Of a stretch of DNA of 28,865 bases, positions 7,931-15,257 are shown in pieces. Under the pieces are notes generated by a model. It ran no database searches and was not told the origin of the DNA. It saw only the letters and a program-made list of their open reading frames with translations. The stretch comes from an uncultured Akkermansia sp. (GTDB lineage Bacteria > Verrucomicrobiota > Verrucomicrobiia > Verrucomicrobiales > Akkermansiaceae): the NCBI GenBank assembly GCA_947585525.1, contig CANPXA010000004.1:1-28865 (forward strand), in the 5' to 3' direction. Both the position numbers and the translations under genes were made by a program. Numbering within the stretch: position 1 is the first letter of the stretch; each line of letters opens with the position of its first letter.

Positions 7931-9585
7931 GGCTTGCCTCCCTCCTCATCAAGTTCAATCGCATCCAACGGGTGGTTGTCCAGCAGCAGGGGATGCCATC
8001 CGTTCACGCGGGGCGACCTCAAATACGTGCGCTCGCTCCAGTAGAGGGGAATGATCGGACTCTCGCGAAGCACGATCGCTTCCGCCATGGCAAGGTGTTT
8101 CAAGCGTTCTGTCTGGTCCGCACATCTCTCCGCAGCATCCAGCTCCGCATCACATTCCGCATTCCCCCAACCGGTGCAGTTGTTGCCCGCTCCGCTCCGC
8201 CAGAGCTCGACAAAAGTGGCAGGGTCCAGGAAATCACCACTCCACGAACAGGAGGATATGTCGTATTCCCCATTCTGCAGGGCGGCTTTGTAAGCCGTCC
8301 ACTCACACGCGCGTATTTCCACTTGAATTCCTAACACCTCCCTCCACATCGCCTGAATGCTCTCGGCCATCACGCGTTGCACATCCCGCGATGTCGTCAT
8401 AATCTGCACGGGAGGAAATCCCCGTCCTCTCGGAAACCCCGCCTGCTCCAAGAGTTCGCGCGCCTTCTGCTCGCGCTCTTCCTGCGTCATGTCCTTCACC
8501 GCCGCATCAACGACGCCCGGATAGTCAACCGTGGGAGGAGTGAACCCGTACGCCTCCCTGCCCGCCCCGCGCACCACTCTCTGCACCAAGGCCCCGCGAT
8601 CCACCGCCAGAGAAAGAGCCCGGCGCACACGCGGATCCCCCAGAGGCTTGCGTAATGTGTTCAATCGGTAAAAAACGGTACAGTAGTAAGCATCGCGACA
8701 AAACTCCCCCGGTGCACGATGCCGGGCGTAGTCGATCATTTCCGGGGGGACGTTGTTGGTGATATGTAATTTGCCGCCGAAGTACATGCGCGTTTCCGTG
8801 TATCCATTCACAATAGGTAAAAACCGAATGCCGCGGTTGCGGACCTCGGTCGCGCGCCAATAAAGAGGATTCGGCTCGACGCTCAGGTAGTCGTTGATTC
8901 TCCTCTCCTTCAACAGATAGGCTCCGTTTCCCACCCAGTTGCCGGGTCGTGTCCACTCGCTGCGCCGATCCAGCATCCCACCGTTCGCCTCCACATGATG
9001 TCTCGGCAAGGGAAACCACGTGAAGTGCAACAACCGCGACAAAAGTCCCGGCATCGGCGTCTCAAATTGAAGCTCCAGCGTGTGCTCATCGGGAGTACGC
9101 ACCCCGCGCACTTGCTCCCAAACAATCTTCCCATCGTGGTACCCCCGCGCGTCCTTGAGCGGAAAAAGCATCTCAGCGTAGCGACCGCCGAACTCCGGAT
9201 GCAACAGACGCCGGTACGCATACGCAAAGTCCCCGGAGGTCACCGGCTCGCCATCACTCCACGACGCCTCGCGGAGATGAAAGGTCCACACTGTCGCGTC
9301 GGCATTGTGTTCCCACGAACTCGCCGCACCCGGGTGCACGACGGAGGAGTCCTGCCCATCCGGACGCACAAGTCCCTCCAAAAGAGCAGAGATAATTTTT
9401 CCGTCGGCGACAGCGGTTGCCTTGTGGGGGTCGAGGCTTTGTGGTTCCGAGTTGTTGCCGATGAGCAGCACCCCTTCCCTCGCCGCACGGGAGGAGGAAG
9501 ATTCCCCCTTTTCCCCGCAGCCGACAAACAGGAAAATCCCCCCCACGCAGCAACAAAGCAACAGACTGATGCTAACTCGTGTCAC
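7927..9585 (-). CDS. oppA: Peptide-binding lipoprotein of an ABC importer (SBP family 5)
   Basis: The 552-aa extracytoplasmic solute-binding protein has a lipoprotein signal with the Cys at residue 23 (lipobox FVGC), so it should be lipid-anchored. Family 5 hallmarks are visible: NNSEPQSLDPHKATAV near the N-terminus, WTFHLREASWSDGEPVTSGDFAYAYRRLL, DPRVRRALSLAVDRGALV, and a C-terminal SPIIPLYWSERTYLRSP. The start codon is GTG (9585). There is no ATG between it and an in-frame stop at 9613-9615, and no Shine-Dalgarno site is seen. It begins 27 bases after the SNF2 gene, so coupling to that gene is likely. Peptide binding is inferred from the family. Confidence 0.9.
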   Translation of the reverse strand: MTRVSISLLLCCCVGGIFLFVGCGEKGESSSSRAAREGVLLIGNNSEPQSLDPHKATAVADGKIISALLEGLVRPDGQDSSVVHPGAASSWEHNADATVWTFHLREASWSDGEPVTSGDFAYAYRRLLHPEFGGRYAEMLFPLKDARGYHDGKIVWEQVRGVRTPDEHTLELQFETPMPGLLSRLLHFTWFPLPRHHVEANGGMLDRRSEWTRPGNWVGNGAYLLKERRINDYLSVEPNPLYWRATEVRNRGIRFLPIVNGYTETRMYFGGKLHITNNVPPEMIDYARHRAPGEFCRDAYYCTVFYRLNTLRKPLGDPRVRRALSLAVDRGALVQRVVRGAGREAYGFTPPTVDYPGVVDAAVKDMTQEEREQKARELLEQAGFPRGRGFPPVQIMTTSRDVQRVMAESIQAMWREVLGIQVEIRACEWTAYKAALQNGEYDISSCSWSGDFLDPATFVELWRSGAGNNCTGWGNAECDAELDAAERCADQTERLKHLAMAEAIVLRESPIIPLYWSERTYLRSPRVNGWHPLLLDNHPLDAIELDEEGGKP

Positions 9586-9612
9586 GGGAGGGAATTGAAA
9601 CAGCGGTGTTAC

Positions 9613-12600
9613 TTATTCATCCCCTTCTTCCACCTCTTCCTCTTCATCACTATCCGACTCTCCGCCATGGGCCAAAATAAACTGCAAATCCTTAAGGTCC
9701 AAGCTGGAGGCAAAGCCCTCGTCACCCAACACGTTGGTGACGAGCTGGTTTTTCTGGTGCTGAAGGATGCGAATCTTCTGCTCCACGGAGTCGCGGGTGA
9801 GCAAGCGATACGCAATCACTTTGTTCTTCTGCCCGATGCGGTGCGTACGGTCGATGGCTTGATTTTCCACGGCCGGATTCCACCACGGGTCGTAGAGAAC
9901 CACGTAAGATGCCGAGGTCAGGTTCAGACCCGCTCCACCCGCCTTGAGCGACAGCAGGAACACACTCGGCTCCTTCGTCGTCTGGAAACTCTCAATCACG
10001 CCCTTCCGGTCCTTAATCTGCCCAGTGAGGTAGTGGAACGGACGATTCTCCTCGACGAGTCGTTCCTTGATGATGTCGAGCATCTGCACGAATTGAGAGA
10101 ACACAAGCACCTTATGCCCCTCCTCCCGCAGCTGATCCAGCAGGTAAAACAGGGCGTTGAGTTTCGCGCTCTCTGCTTTCTTGTATTTTGCCTCGCCGTT
10201 CTTGTCCTTGATGAGCCCGGGGTGGCAGCAGATCTGCCTCAGCTTCATGAGCCCCTGTAAAATGGCAAATGAGTTCTTCTTCACCTCATCGTTGGAATCC
10301 ATCTTCAGCAAAGCCTCCTGGATACGACGCAACTCGTGCTTGTACAGCTGCAGCTGGATACCCTCCATCTTGGCGTACACCTCCTCCTCCGTGCGCGGCG
10401 GGAGGTCCTTGGCCACCTGTTGTTTCGTACGGCGCAGGAGGAAAGGTTTGAGTCTCGCCGCCAGACGGTTCTGACTCTGGGCATCCTTTCTCTTGTCAAA
10501 TCGTTTCTTGAAGTAAGCCCTGCTGCCAAGCACCCCCGGCATCGCAAAGGCCATGAGTGACCACATGTCCAGCAGACGGTTTTCAATCGGCGTGCCGGAA
10601 AGCACGAGTCGGTTGTACGCCGAAATCTCACGAGCCGCCTTCGCCGCTTTAGAATCCGGGTTCTTGATCTGTTGTCCTTCATCAAGAATCACCGTGAGCC
10701 ACTTGATGGAGTTGATCTGTTCGCCGCAGACGCGCAACTGGGCGTAGTTGATCACAACCATGTCCACGTTCTCCTTGATGTTCTTCACGTTCGCCTGAGA
10801 CTTGTTGCGAATCACCAACACCCGCACCCCCGGCGCAAACTTCTCGGTCTCTCCCGCCCATACGTCCAAGACAGACTTCGGACACACGATGAGCACCGGA
10901 GGTACTTGGACCTTCTTCTTGCCCTTCGTGTTCCTGCGCACGTAGTCCTCCCGCAGCCACAGCACATACGTGATGGACTGAATGGTCTTGCCCAAGCCCA
11001 TGTCATCTGCAAGAATGCCTCCGAAGCCATTGACTGCCAAGTAGGCCAAGAAGTGGAACCCCTCCACCTGATAGGGACGCAGTGTGGCCTGCAAGGAGCT
11101 CGGCACGTCCGGCCGCACGTCGATCTGAATTTCAGATGTACGTTCCGTGATCTTTGCCCACGCCTTCGGATCAAATACTTCCGCCGCACGAGGATCCGCC
11201 AGCTGCAATGCGTGCATTCGATGCGTCTCACCGGACAGATCGTAGGGATCCAGACCCAACTTGGTGACGGCATCTCGCTCCTCCTCGTTGAGTTTGATTT
11301 CCAACCGCATCCACCTTCCATCATCCATGCGCACGTAGCCGCCACGCGCCGCCACCAAGGAGCGTATTTGTTCCTTCGTGAGGGTGAGTCCCTCCACATC
11401 AAAGACGACGCGCAGGTCAAACCAGTCGATCTCCTGCTTCACAACCTCGAAACGAATGGAGGCAGCCACAGGGTCGGCCAACAGGGATTTGAGGCTGGCG
11501 TCCAACTCGACGTTCACGGTCTCCGGAATGGCCCGCACCCAATCGGCAAACTTCTCCGGGAATTGTTTGGTGATACGAGTTTTGAAGACGTGGACAGGTA
11601 AATCTTCCTTGCGATGGTAGATCTCGGAGAGCCACTGGGCTATCTCCTCATACACGGGTTGGCAATGATAATCCTGAGAGGGCGTGCCCTTCTCGATAAT
11701 GTCCGGCGTGTCTTCCTTGCGCCGCGAGAGTCCATAGGTGAACGCCATCTCCTCCATCATGCCCGGTATGGGATAGAGATAGTCACGGATGAAGCGCAGC
11801 AAGGTGCCGTCCTTCACCTTCACCTGCTCCACCACCTCCCAATCATCCTTGCCGAGACGCTCCTTGCGCCGACCCTTATTGTCCTGCGCCGTCACCTCCA
11901 ACAAGACGTGCTCGGTATCGGCGCTGGTGAGTCCCTGCACGATCTTCATGTTAAAAGTGGGTATCATTTCGATATCCACCACGCGCTCCTGCATGCTGGG
12001 CGGTAGCGTGGCTCCGATCTTGCGCAGGAATTCGACGCCATCCAGGCTGTCAATCACCGACTTCGGGATGGAATAACGCGGCTCCACCTCAGTGCCCTCA
12101 AGCCAGCGCGGCGGACCGGGAAATACGGTCTCGTCGGACTGATAGAGTTCCTCCTGTCCGGGCAACTGGCGCACCGAGTGAGTGACGTGCACCCCCGCCG
12201 CCGTCACGAGCTGCAACCCGTAACAATCCGGAACAATGGGGTCGTCAATGCATATCCACTTGAGCGGCTCGCGCACCACTTTGAAGTAGCAGTCATCCAA
12301 GTTGAGCAGGTATCCCTTCAACGCAGGCTGATGGAAAAGGCGGTTCATCACCCGGCATGCCTCCTCCTTATCCAGATCCAACGTCACAGCCCCCTCCCGT
12401 TCGCAGAATCCGCTCAACACGTTGAGCAAAATGTCCGATTGAGGGTCCATCTTGTACGCTCCACTGATGAATTGCTCCATCAGCGTGTCCAACTGGCTCT
12501 TCTCGCGGATCGGTATCCATTCCTCGGCATCCCCGTTGCGATACTCAAAATGGGCCTCGTTGATCGTGGAGATAAGACGCAGGTGGAGGTTGCGTCGCGG

Positions 12601-13311
12601 CGGTTGAGGGGGACTCTCGTTGATGCTGCGAATTCGCTCGTACCATGTGCCTATCTCTTTCTCGTGCTCCCATTCGCGCATCCGGGTCTGCACCTTGCCC
12701 AAATCCGTCACGACGGACATAAAGCTCGGGAAGCTGATGCGCTTCTTGGCAAAGGCGTAGGCGATATAGTTCCAAAATTCAAGGATATTGCGCGGCGGCG
12801 AGGGCCAAAGCTCCAGCGCATCATACCCGCTGATCTCCCAACGCGGATTGAGCCGCACGAGGTCGTGGTCGTGAATTTCCTGCTCGATGGAAAATCGGCG
12901 GTACCTCTTTTCCAACTTGGCAACATAGTCCTCTTCCCTCGCATCCAAATCCCTTCCGAGCTTGTCCTCCAAAACATCCGACAGCGGAATCTCGTTCAGC
13001 TCGTTCGGACTCTCCGGCATACTCGTGCCCCGATACATCCTCTCGATCATCGTTGCCACCAGACACGCCCCTCCCATCTCCTCATCCTCGCAATTGGTTG
13101 AGCCGTACCACCTGTTTCCCTGGAGCCGCAGGCTGGTGCGATAGGCTCCCTGTTTGGTCTCCACCCTTCCCTGGATAAACAGGTGATTCCCGAATATCTG
13201 CGTGACCGCTCCCTCCTTCTGCAACCTCTCTCCCTCCGTGCGCACGACTTCAGAATACGCGTTGAGAAAATTCAACGTCGCACGGTCAGGATTCAATGAC
13301 GAATTTAACAT
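9613..13311 (-). CDS. SNF2-family DEAD/DEAH helicase-like ATPase
   Basis: This is a 1232-aa SNF2-type double-stranded DNA translocase. The C-terminal half has all main motifs: DDMGLGKTIQ (Walker A, about residue 775), LDEGQQIKN (motif II, about 877), LSGTPIENRLLDMWSL and LLRRTKQQVAKDLPPR. The second lobe has VLVFSQFVQMLDII, LSLKAGGAGLNLTSA and DRTHRIGQKNKV. The N-terminal half is long and less conserved. A segment near residues 70-90 (STNCEDEEMGGACLVATM) resembles a degenerate SWIM zinc finger that lacks the usual Cys/His set. The tail is acidic (EEEEVEEGDE). ATG 13311 is preferred over 13365, since GAGAG lies upstream and the promoter leaves almost no leader for the longer form. It heads the operon with oppABC. 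Its cellular role is unknown. Confidence 0.92.
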   Translation of the reverse strand: MLNSSLNPDRATLNFLNAYSEVVRTEGERLQKEGAVTQIFGNHLFIQGRVETKQGAYRTSLRLQGNRWYGSTNCEDEEMGGACLVATMIERMYRGTSMPESPNELNEIPLSDVLEDKLGRDLDAREEDYVAKLEKRYRRFSIEQEIHDHDLVRLNPRWEISGYDALELWPSPPRNILEFWNYIAYAFAKKRISFPSFMSVVTDLGKVQTRMREWEHEKEIGTWYERIRSINESPPQPPRRNLHLRLISTINEAHFEYRNGDAEEWIPIREKSQLDTLMEQFISGAYKMDPQSDILLNVLSGFCEREGAVTLDLDKEEACRVMNRLFHQPALKGYLLNLDDCYFKVVREPLKWICIDDPIVPDCYGLQLVTAAGVHVTHSVRQLPGQEELYQSDETVFPGPPRWLEGTEVEPRYSIPKSVIDSLDGVEFLRKIGATLPPSMQERVVDIEMIPTFNMKIVQGLTSADTEHVLLEVTAQDNKGRRKERLGKDDWEVVEQVKVKDGTLLRFIRDYLYPIPGMMEEMAFTYGLSRRKEDTPDIIEKGTPSQDYHCQPVYEEIAQWLSEIYHRKEDLPVHVFKTRITKQFPEKFADWVRAIPETVNVELDASLKSLLADPVAASIRFEVVKQEIDWFDLRVVFDVEGLTLTKEQIRSLVAARGGYVRMDDGRWMRLEIKLNEEERDAVTKLGLDPYDLSGETHRMHALQLADPRAAEVFDPKAWAKITERTSEIQIDVRPDVPSSLQATLRPYQVEGFHFLAYLAVNGFGGILADDMGLGKTIQSITYVLWLREDYVRRNTKGKKKVQVPPVLIVCPKSVLDVWAGETEKFAPGVRVLVIRNKSQANVKNIKENVDMVVINYAQLRVCGEQINSIKWLTVILDEGQQIKNPDSKAAKAAREISAYNRLVLSGTPIENRLLDMWSLMAFAMPGVLGSRAYFKKRFDKRKDAQSQNRLAARLKPFLLRRTKQQVAKDLPPRTEEEVYAKMEGIQLQLYKHELRRIQEALLKMDSNDEVKKNSFAILQGLMKLRQICCHPGLIKDKNGEAKYKKAESAKLNALFYLLDQLREEGHKVLVFSQFVQMLDIIKERLVEENRPFHYLTGQIKDRKGVIESFQTTKEPSVFLLSLKAGGAGLNLTSASYVVLYDPWWNPAVENQAIDRTHRIGQKNKVIAYRLLTRDSVEQKIRILQHQKNQLVTNVLGDEGFASSLDLKDLQFILAHGGESDSDEEEEVEEGDE

Positions 13312-13384
13312 TTTTCTCTCTTTCTCTTTCTTTTCCGGCTCATTTAAGCCTCTACCCCGCTCCATCTACCGGCGGATTGATTCT

Positions 13385-13413
13385 ATCATAACACGGTTTT
13401 GTCAACTTTTCAA
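13385..13413 (-). promoter_or_regulatory. Sigma70-type promoter for SNF2-oppABC
   Basis: The minus strand reads TTGAAA (13408-13413), a 17-base spacer and TATGAT (13385-13390). Both hexamers are close to consensus. The expected transcript start is near 13378, about 65 bases before the ATG at 13311. Confidence 0.6.
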
Positions 13414-13473
13414 GATGTGTCTGTTCTTTTTTTTCATTTTTTCTCCGCCCCGCCACAACACAAATCATGAACT

Positions 13474-13616
13474 CTCCGCTACCGGAGCTACGCTGAGTCA
13501 AAGCGGTCGACGGCCCCGGTAGGGCGCACGCGAAGCGGGCGGTAAGACCGATTGGACAACGCGCAAGCGTTGCCCGTAGGGCGAAGCGCCGGTGGGGCGG
13601 CGCTGAGTCAAAGCGG
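13474..13616. repeat. GC-rich hairpin modules of the intergenic repeat family, reverse orientation
   Basis: A CTCCG-CTAC-CGGAG hairpin (13474-13487) is followed by CGCTGAGTCAAAGCGG at 13491-13506, which recurs exactly at 13601-13616. Between these lie sequences matching the reverse complement of the module at 4870-4975. They include GCGCACGCGAAGCGGGCGG and an ATTGGACA segment with the hairpin CAACGC-GCAA-GCGTTG (13557-13572). In the 4.9-kb and 15-kb copies the same hairpin is CAAAAGC-GCA-GCTTTTG, so the stem changed but still pairs. Confidence 0.75.
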
Positions 13617-13670
13617 CATGGCACAAATACAAACCTTTCTAAATAATCATCAGTCATGTTCACCCCACCT

Positions 13671-13765
13671 CCTCCGCTCCCGCTCCGCATCTCCGCGCGC
13701 CAGCGCGCATTATTTCCAATTCGTAATTCGTAACTCGTAATTCGTAATTCAAAAAATAGTTCGTA
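13671..13765. repeat. Hairpin module plus heptamer array
   Basis: CCCGCTCCGCATCTCCGCG leads into a GCGCGC palindromic module (13695-13709) and ATTATTTCCAA. Four heptamers plus a variant follow (13718-13745: AATTCGT, AATTCGT, AACTCGT, AATTCGT). The array is interrupted by AATTCAAAAAATAGTTCGT, an interruption also found exactly in the array at 25174-25240. It lies in the divergent gap between the SNF2 gene and the small membrane gene. Apart from the SNF2 promoter and these repeats, this 525-base gap holds nothing recognised. Confidence 0.85.
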
Positions 13766-13836
13766 ACACGCGTGAAAATCCTCCCCACTCAGAATCCTTG
13801 ACTTGCTATTCACCGTGCATCGTGTAAAATGCCGAC

Positions 13837-14085
13837 ATGAAGTCGTTCTTGGGTGGTCTTTTGCTGATGATGGCAATTGTGGCGCTTGTGCTCACCGTTG
13901 TCTACCACACCTCCGTCAATTCCGAACTCCGCTTTGAGCCCAGGGATTCCCACGAGGAGTACATCAACACTCGCCGCTCCTACCGTCCCCGCATCACCAA
14001 AACGCCTCCTCCTCCCGCCCCTGTCCCGACCCAACCGACACAACTCCCTCCCGATGAAGATGTAGCAGAGGAGGTGGAGGAATGA
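13837..14085 (+). CDS. Small single-pass membrane protein with proline-rich tail
   Basis: The 82-aa product has one membrane segment (about residues 5-23, FLGGLLLMMAIVALVLTVVY). A basic region follows (NTRRSYRPRITKT), then a Pro-rich and acidic tail (PPPPAPVPTQPTQLPPDED, ending VAEEVEE). Its stop overlaps the pdxA ATG (ATGA), and the GGAGG for pdxA lies within its last codons. This coupling is the main reason to believe in it. No Shine-Dalgarno site precedes its own ATG. A TTGACT (13798) and TAAAAT (13825) lie upstream but 21 bases apart, too far for a confident promoter. I do not recognise a family; the tail could reach into the periplasm. Confidence 0.65.
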   Translation: MKSFLGGLLLMMAIVALVLTVVYHTSVNSELRFEPRDSHEEYINTRRSYRPRITKTPPPPAPVPTQPTQLPPDEDVAEEVEE

Positions 14086-14963
14086 ACTCCCCCACCCAAC
14101 TGCCCGTAGTCGGCTATACGTTCGGGGATCCGGCCGGCGTCGGACCTGAAGTGATGCGCAAGGCGCTCCTCGAGTTGCAGGACTCCCCCGCTCATTTCGT
14201 CCCCATGGGTTCAGTTTTCCCCTGCACACCCGGAGCACCGAGTGCCGACACCGCCAAAGCCGCGTGGGAACAGTTGGAGTCCGCCGCCGCTGCCCTCAAG
14301 GAAGGCAGAATCGACGCCGTGGTCACCGCCCCGGTTTGTAAAGAAAATCTTCAGAAGGTCGGCTTCCCCTTCCCCGGTCAAACCGAATTCTTCGCCGACC
14401 GCCTCGGTGTTAAAAACTTCGCCATGTGCCTCACCGGAAAGAACCTCACTGTCGGTCTCTGCACGATTCACGTCGCCCTCGAACAAGTGCCCCGCTTGCT
14501 CAGCACCGAAACGATTCAACAAGTCGGTCTCCTCCTCTGCGAATTCCTGCACCATCTCGGCAATCCCATGCCCCGGCTCGCCGTTGCTGCCCTCAACCCG
14601 CACAAGGGCGAAGGCGGCGCCTTCGGCTCCCAGGAACAAACCATCATCGAACCCGCTGTCCTCGCTCTCCGTAAGCAGCTTGGCTCCCGCGCCTCGGTGG
14701 ACGGTCCCTGCGTACCGGATTCCGTGTACCGCGAGGCAGCGAGCGGACTCTACGATGCCGTGATCGCCCCCTACCACGATCAAGCTCTCATTCCCCTCAA
14801 GTTGCTGGATTTTGATTGCGCTGTCAATGTGACCCTCGGTCTGCCCCGCCTGCGTCTCAGCCCGGACCACGGCACAGCTTTCGACATCGCAGGCAAGAAT
14901 ATCGCTAACCCCGGCAGCACTCTGCACGCCTTCCGTCTCGCCCTCCGCTACCTCTCCCACTGA
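14082..14963 (+). CDS. pdxA: 4-hydroxythreonine-4-phosphate dehydrogenase-like protein (PdxA)
   Basis: PdxA oxidises 4-phosphohydroxy-L-threonine in the DXP-dependent pyridoxal phosphate pathway. Motifs in order are GDPAGVGPE (15-23), VTAPVCKENL (81-90), PGQTEFF (98-104), CTIHVAL, LNPHKGEGGAFG, APYHDQALIPLK, VNVTLGLPRLR and SPDHGTAFDIAGK. The three metal-binding His residues are present. The substrate-contacting His of the GHTE motif is Gln here (Gln100). The protein has 293 aa against about 330 in E. coli, with the missing part in the first 80 residues. GGAGG precedes the ATG, which overlaps the upstream stop. It is clearly in the PdxA family. Activity on the classical substrate, or on a related hydroxy-acid phosphate, is open. 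Confidence 0.88.
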   Translation: MNSPTQLPVVGYTFGDPAGVGPEVMRKALLELQDSPAHFVPMGSVFPCTPGAPSADTAKAAWEQLESAAAALKEGRIDAVVTAPVCKENLQKVGFPFPGQTEFFADRLGVKNFAMCLTGKNLTVGLCTIHVALEQVPRLLSTETIQQVGLLLCEFLHHLGNPMPRLAVAALNPHKGEGGAFGSQEQTIIEPAVLALRKQLGSRASVDGPCVPDSVYREAASGLYDAVIAPYHDQALIPLKLLDFDCAVNVTLGLPRLRLSPDHGTAFDIAGKNIANPGSTLHAFRLALRYLSH

Positions 14964-14980
14964 AAACAACGCTCGAGAAA

Positions 14981-15176
14981 TTCCGCTACGCTCTCGCTTT
15001 GACGCTTCGGTACCGCTCTACCTCAGCGCCCTGCGGGCAAAAGCTGCGCTTTTGTCCAATCGCCCTGCCCGCCCGCTTCGCGTGCGCCCTCTGCGGAGCC
15101 GTCGGGCGCTTTGCACCCCCCGCGCGTAGCGCGCGAACTTTCCAAATCGTAAATCGTAAATCGAAAATCGTAAATA
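14981..15176. repeat. Composite repeat: hairpin modules plus heptamers (copy 2)
   Basis: This is nearly the same as 4851-5045, including the 72-base identical core (15021-15092). It then has a GCGCG-TA-GCGCGCG module, GAACTTTCC and about four heptamers (AAATCGT type, 15145-15176), one of them altered to AAATCGA. It fills the gap between pdxA and the promoter of the olsF-like gene. Confidence 0.88.
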
Positions 15177-15179
15177 TAT

Positions 15180-15208
15180 TTGACCCTCTCCCGTCCCTAT
15201 GTTACAAT
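15180..15208 (+). promoter_or_regulatory. Sigma70-type promoter for olsF-like/lptD/activator operon
   Basis: TTGACC (15180-15185), a 17-base spacer and TACAAT (15203-15208) match the consensus well. The repeat element ends just before the -35 box. The leader to ATG 15258 is about 43 bases. This promoter makes the longer TTG-started reading frame at 15180 unlikely. Confidence 0.65.
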
Positions 15209-15257
15209 TTTGTTCAGAGACGCCCCGAAGAGCGACTTATCCCTATCTGGTAGATCT

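Noticed and set aside
8995..13101. Long plus-strand frames (about 300-420 aa) antisense to SNF2 and oppA
   Set aside because: They are shadows of strongly supported minus-strand genes, with no domain and no start signals.
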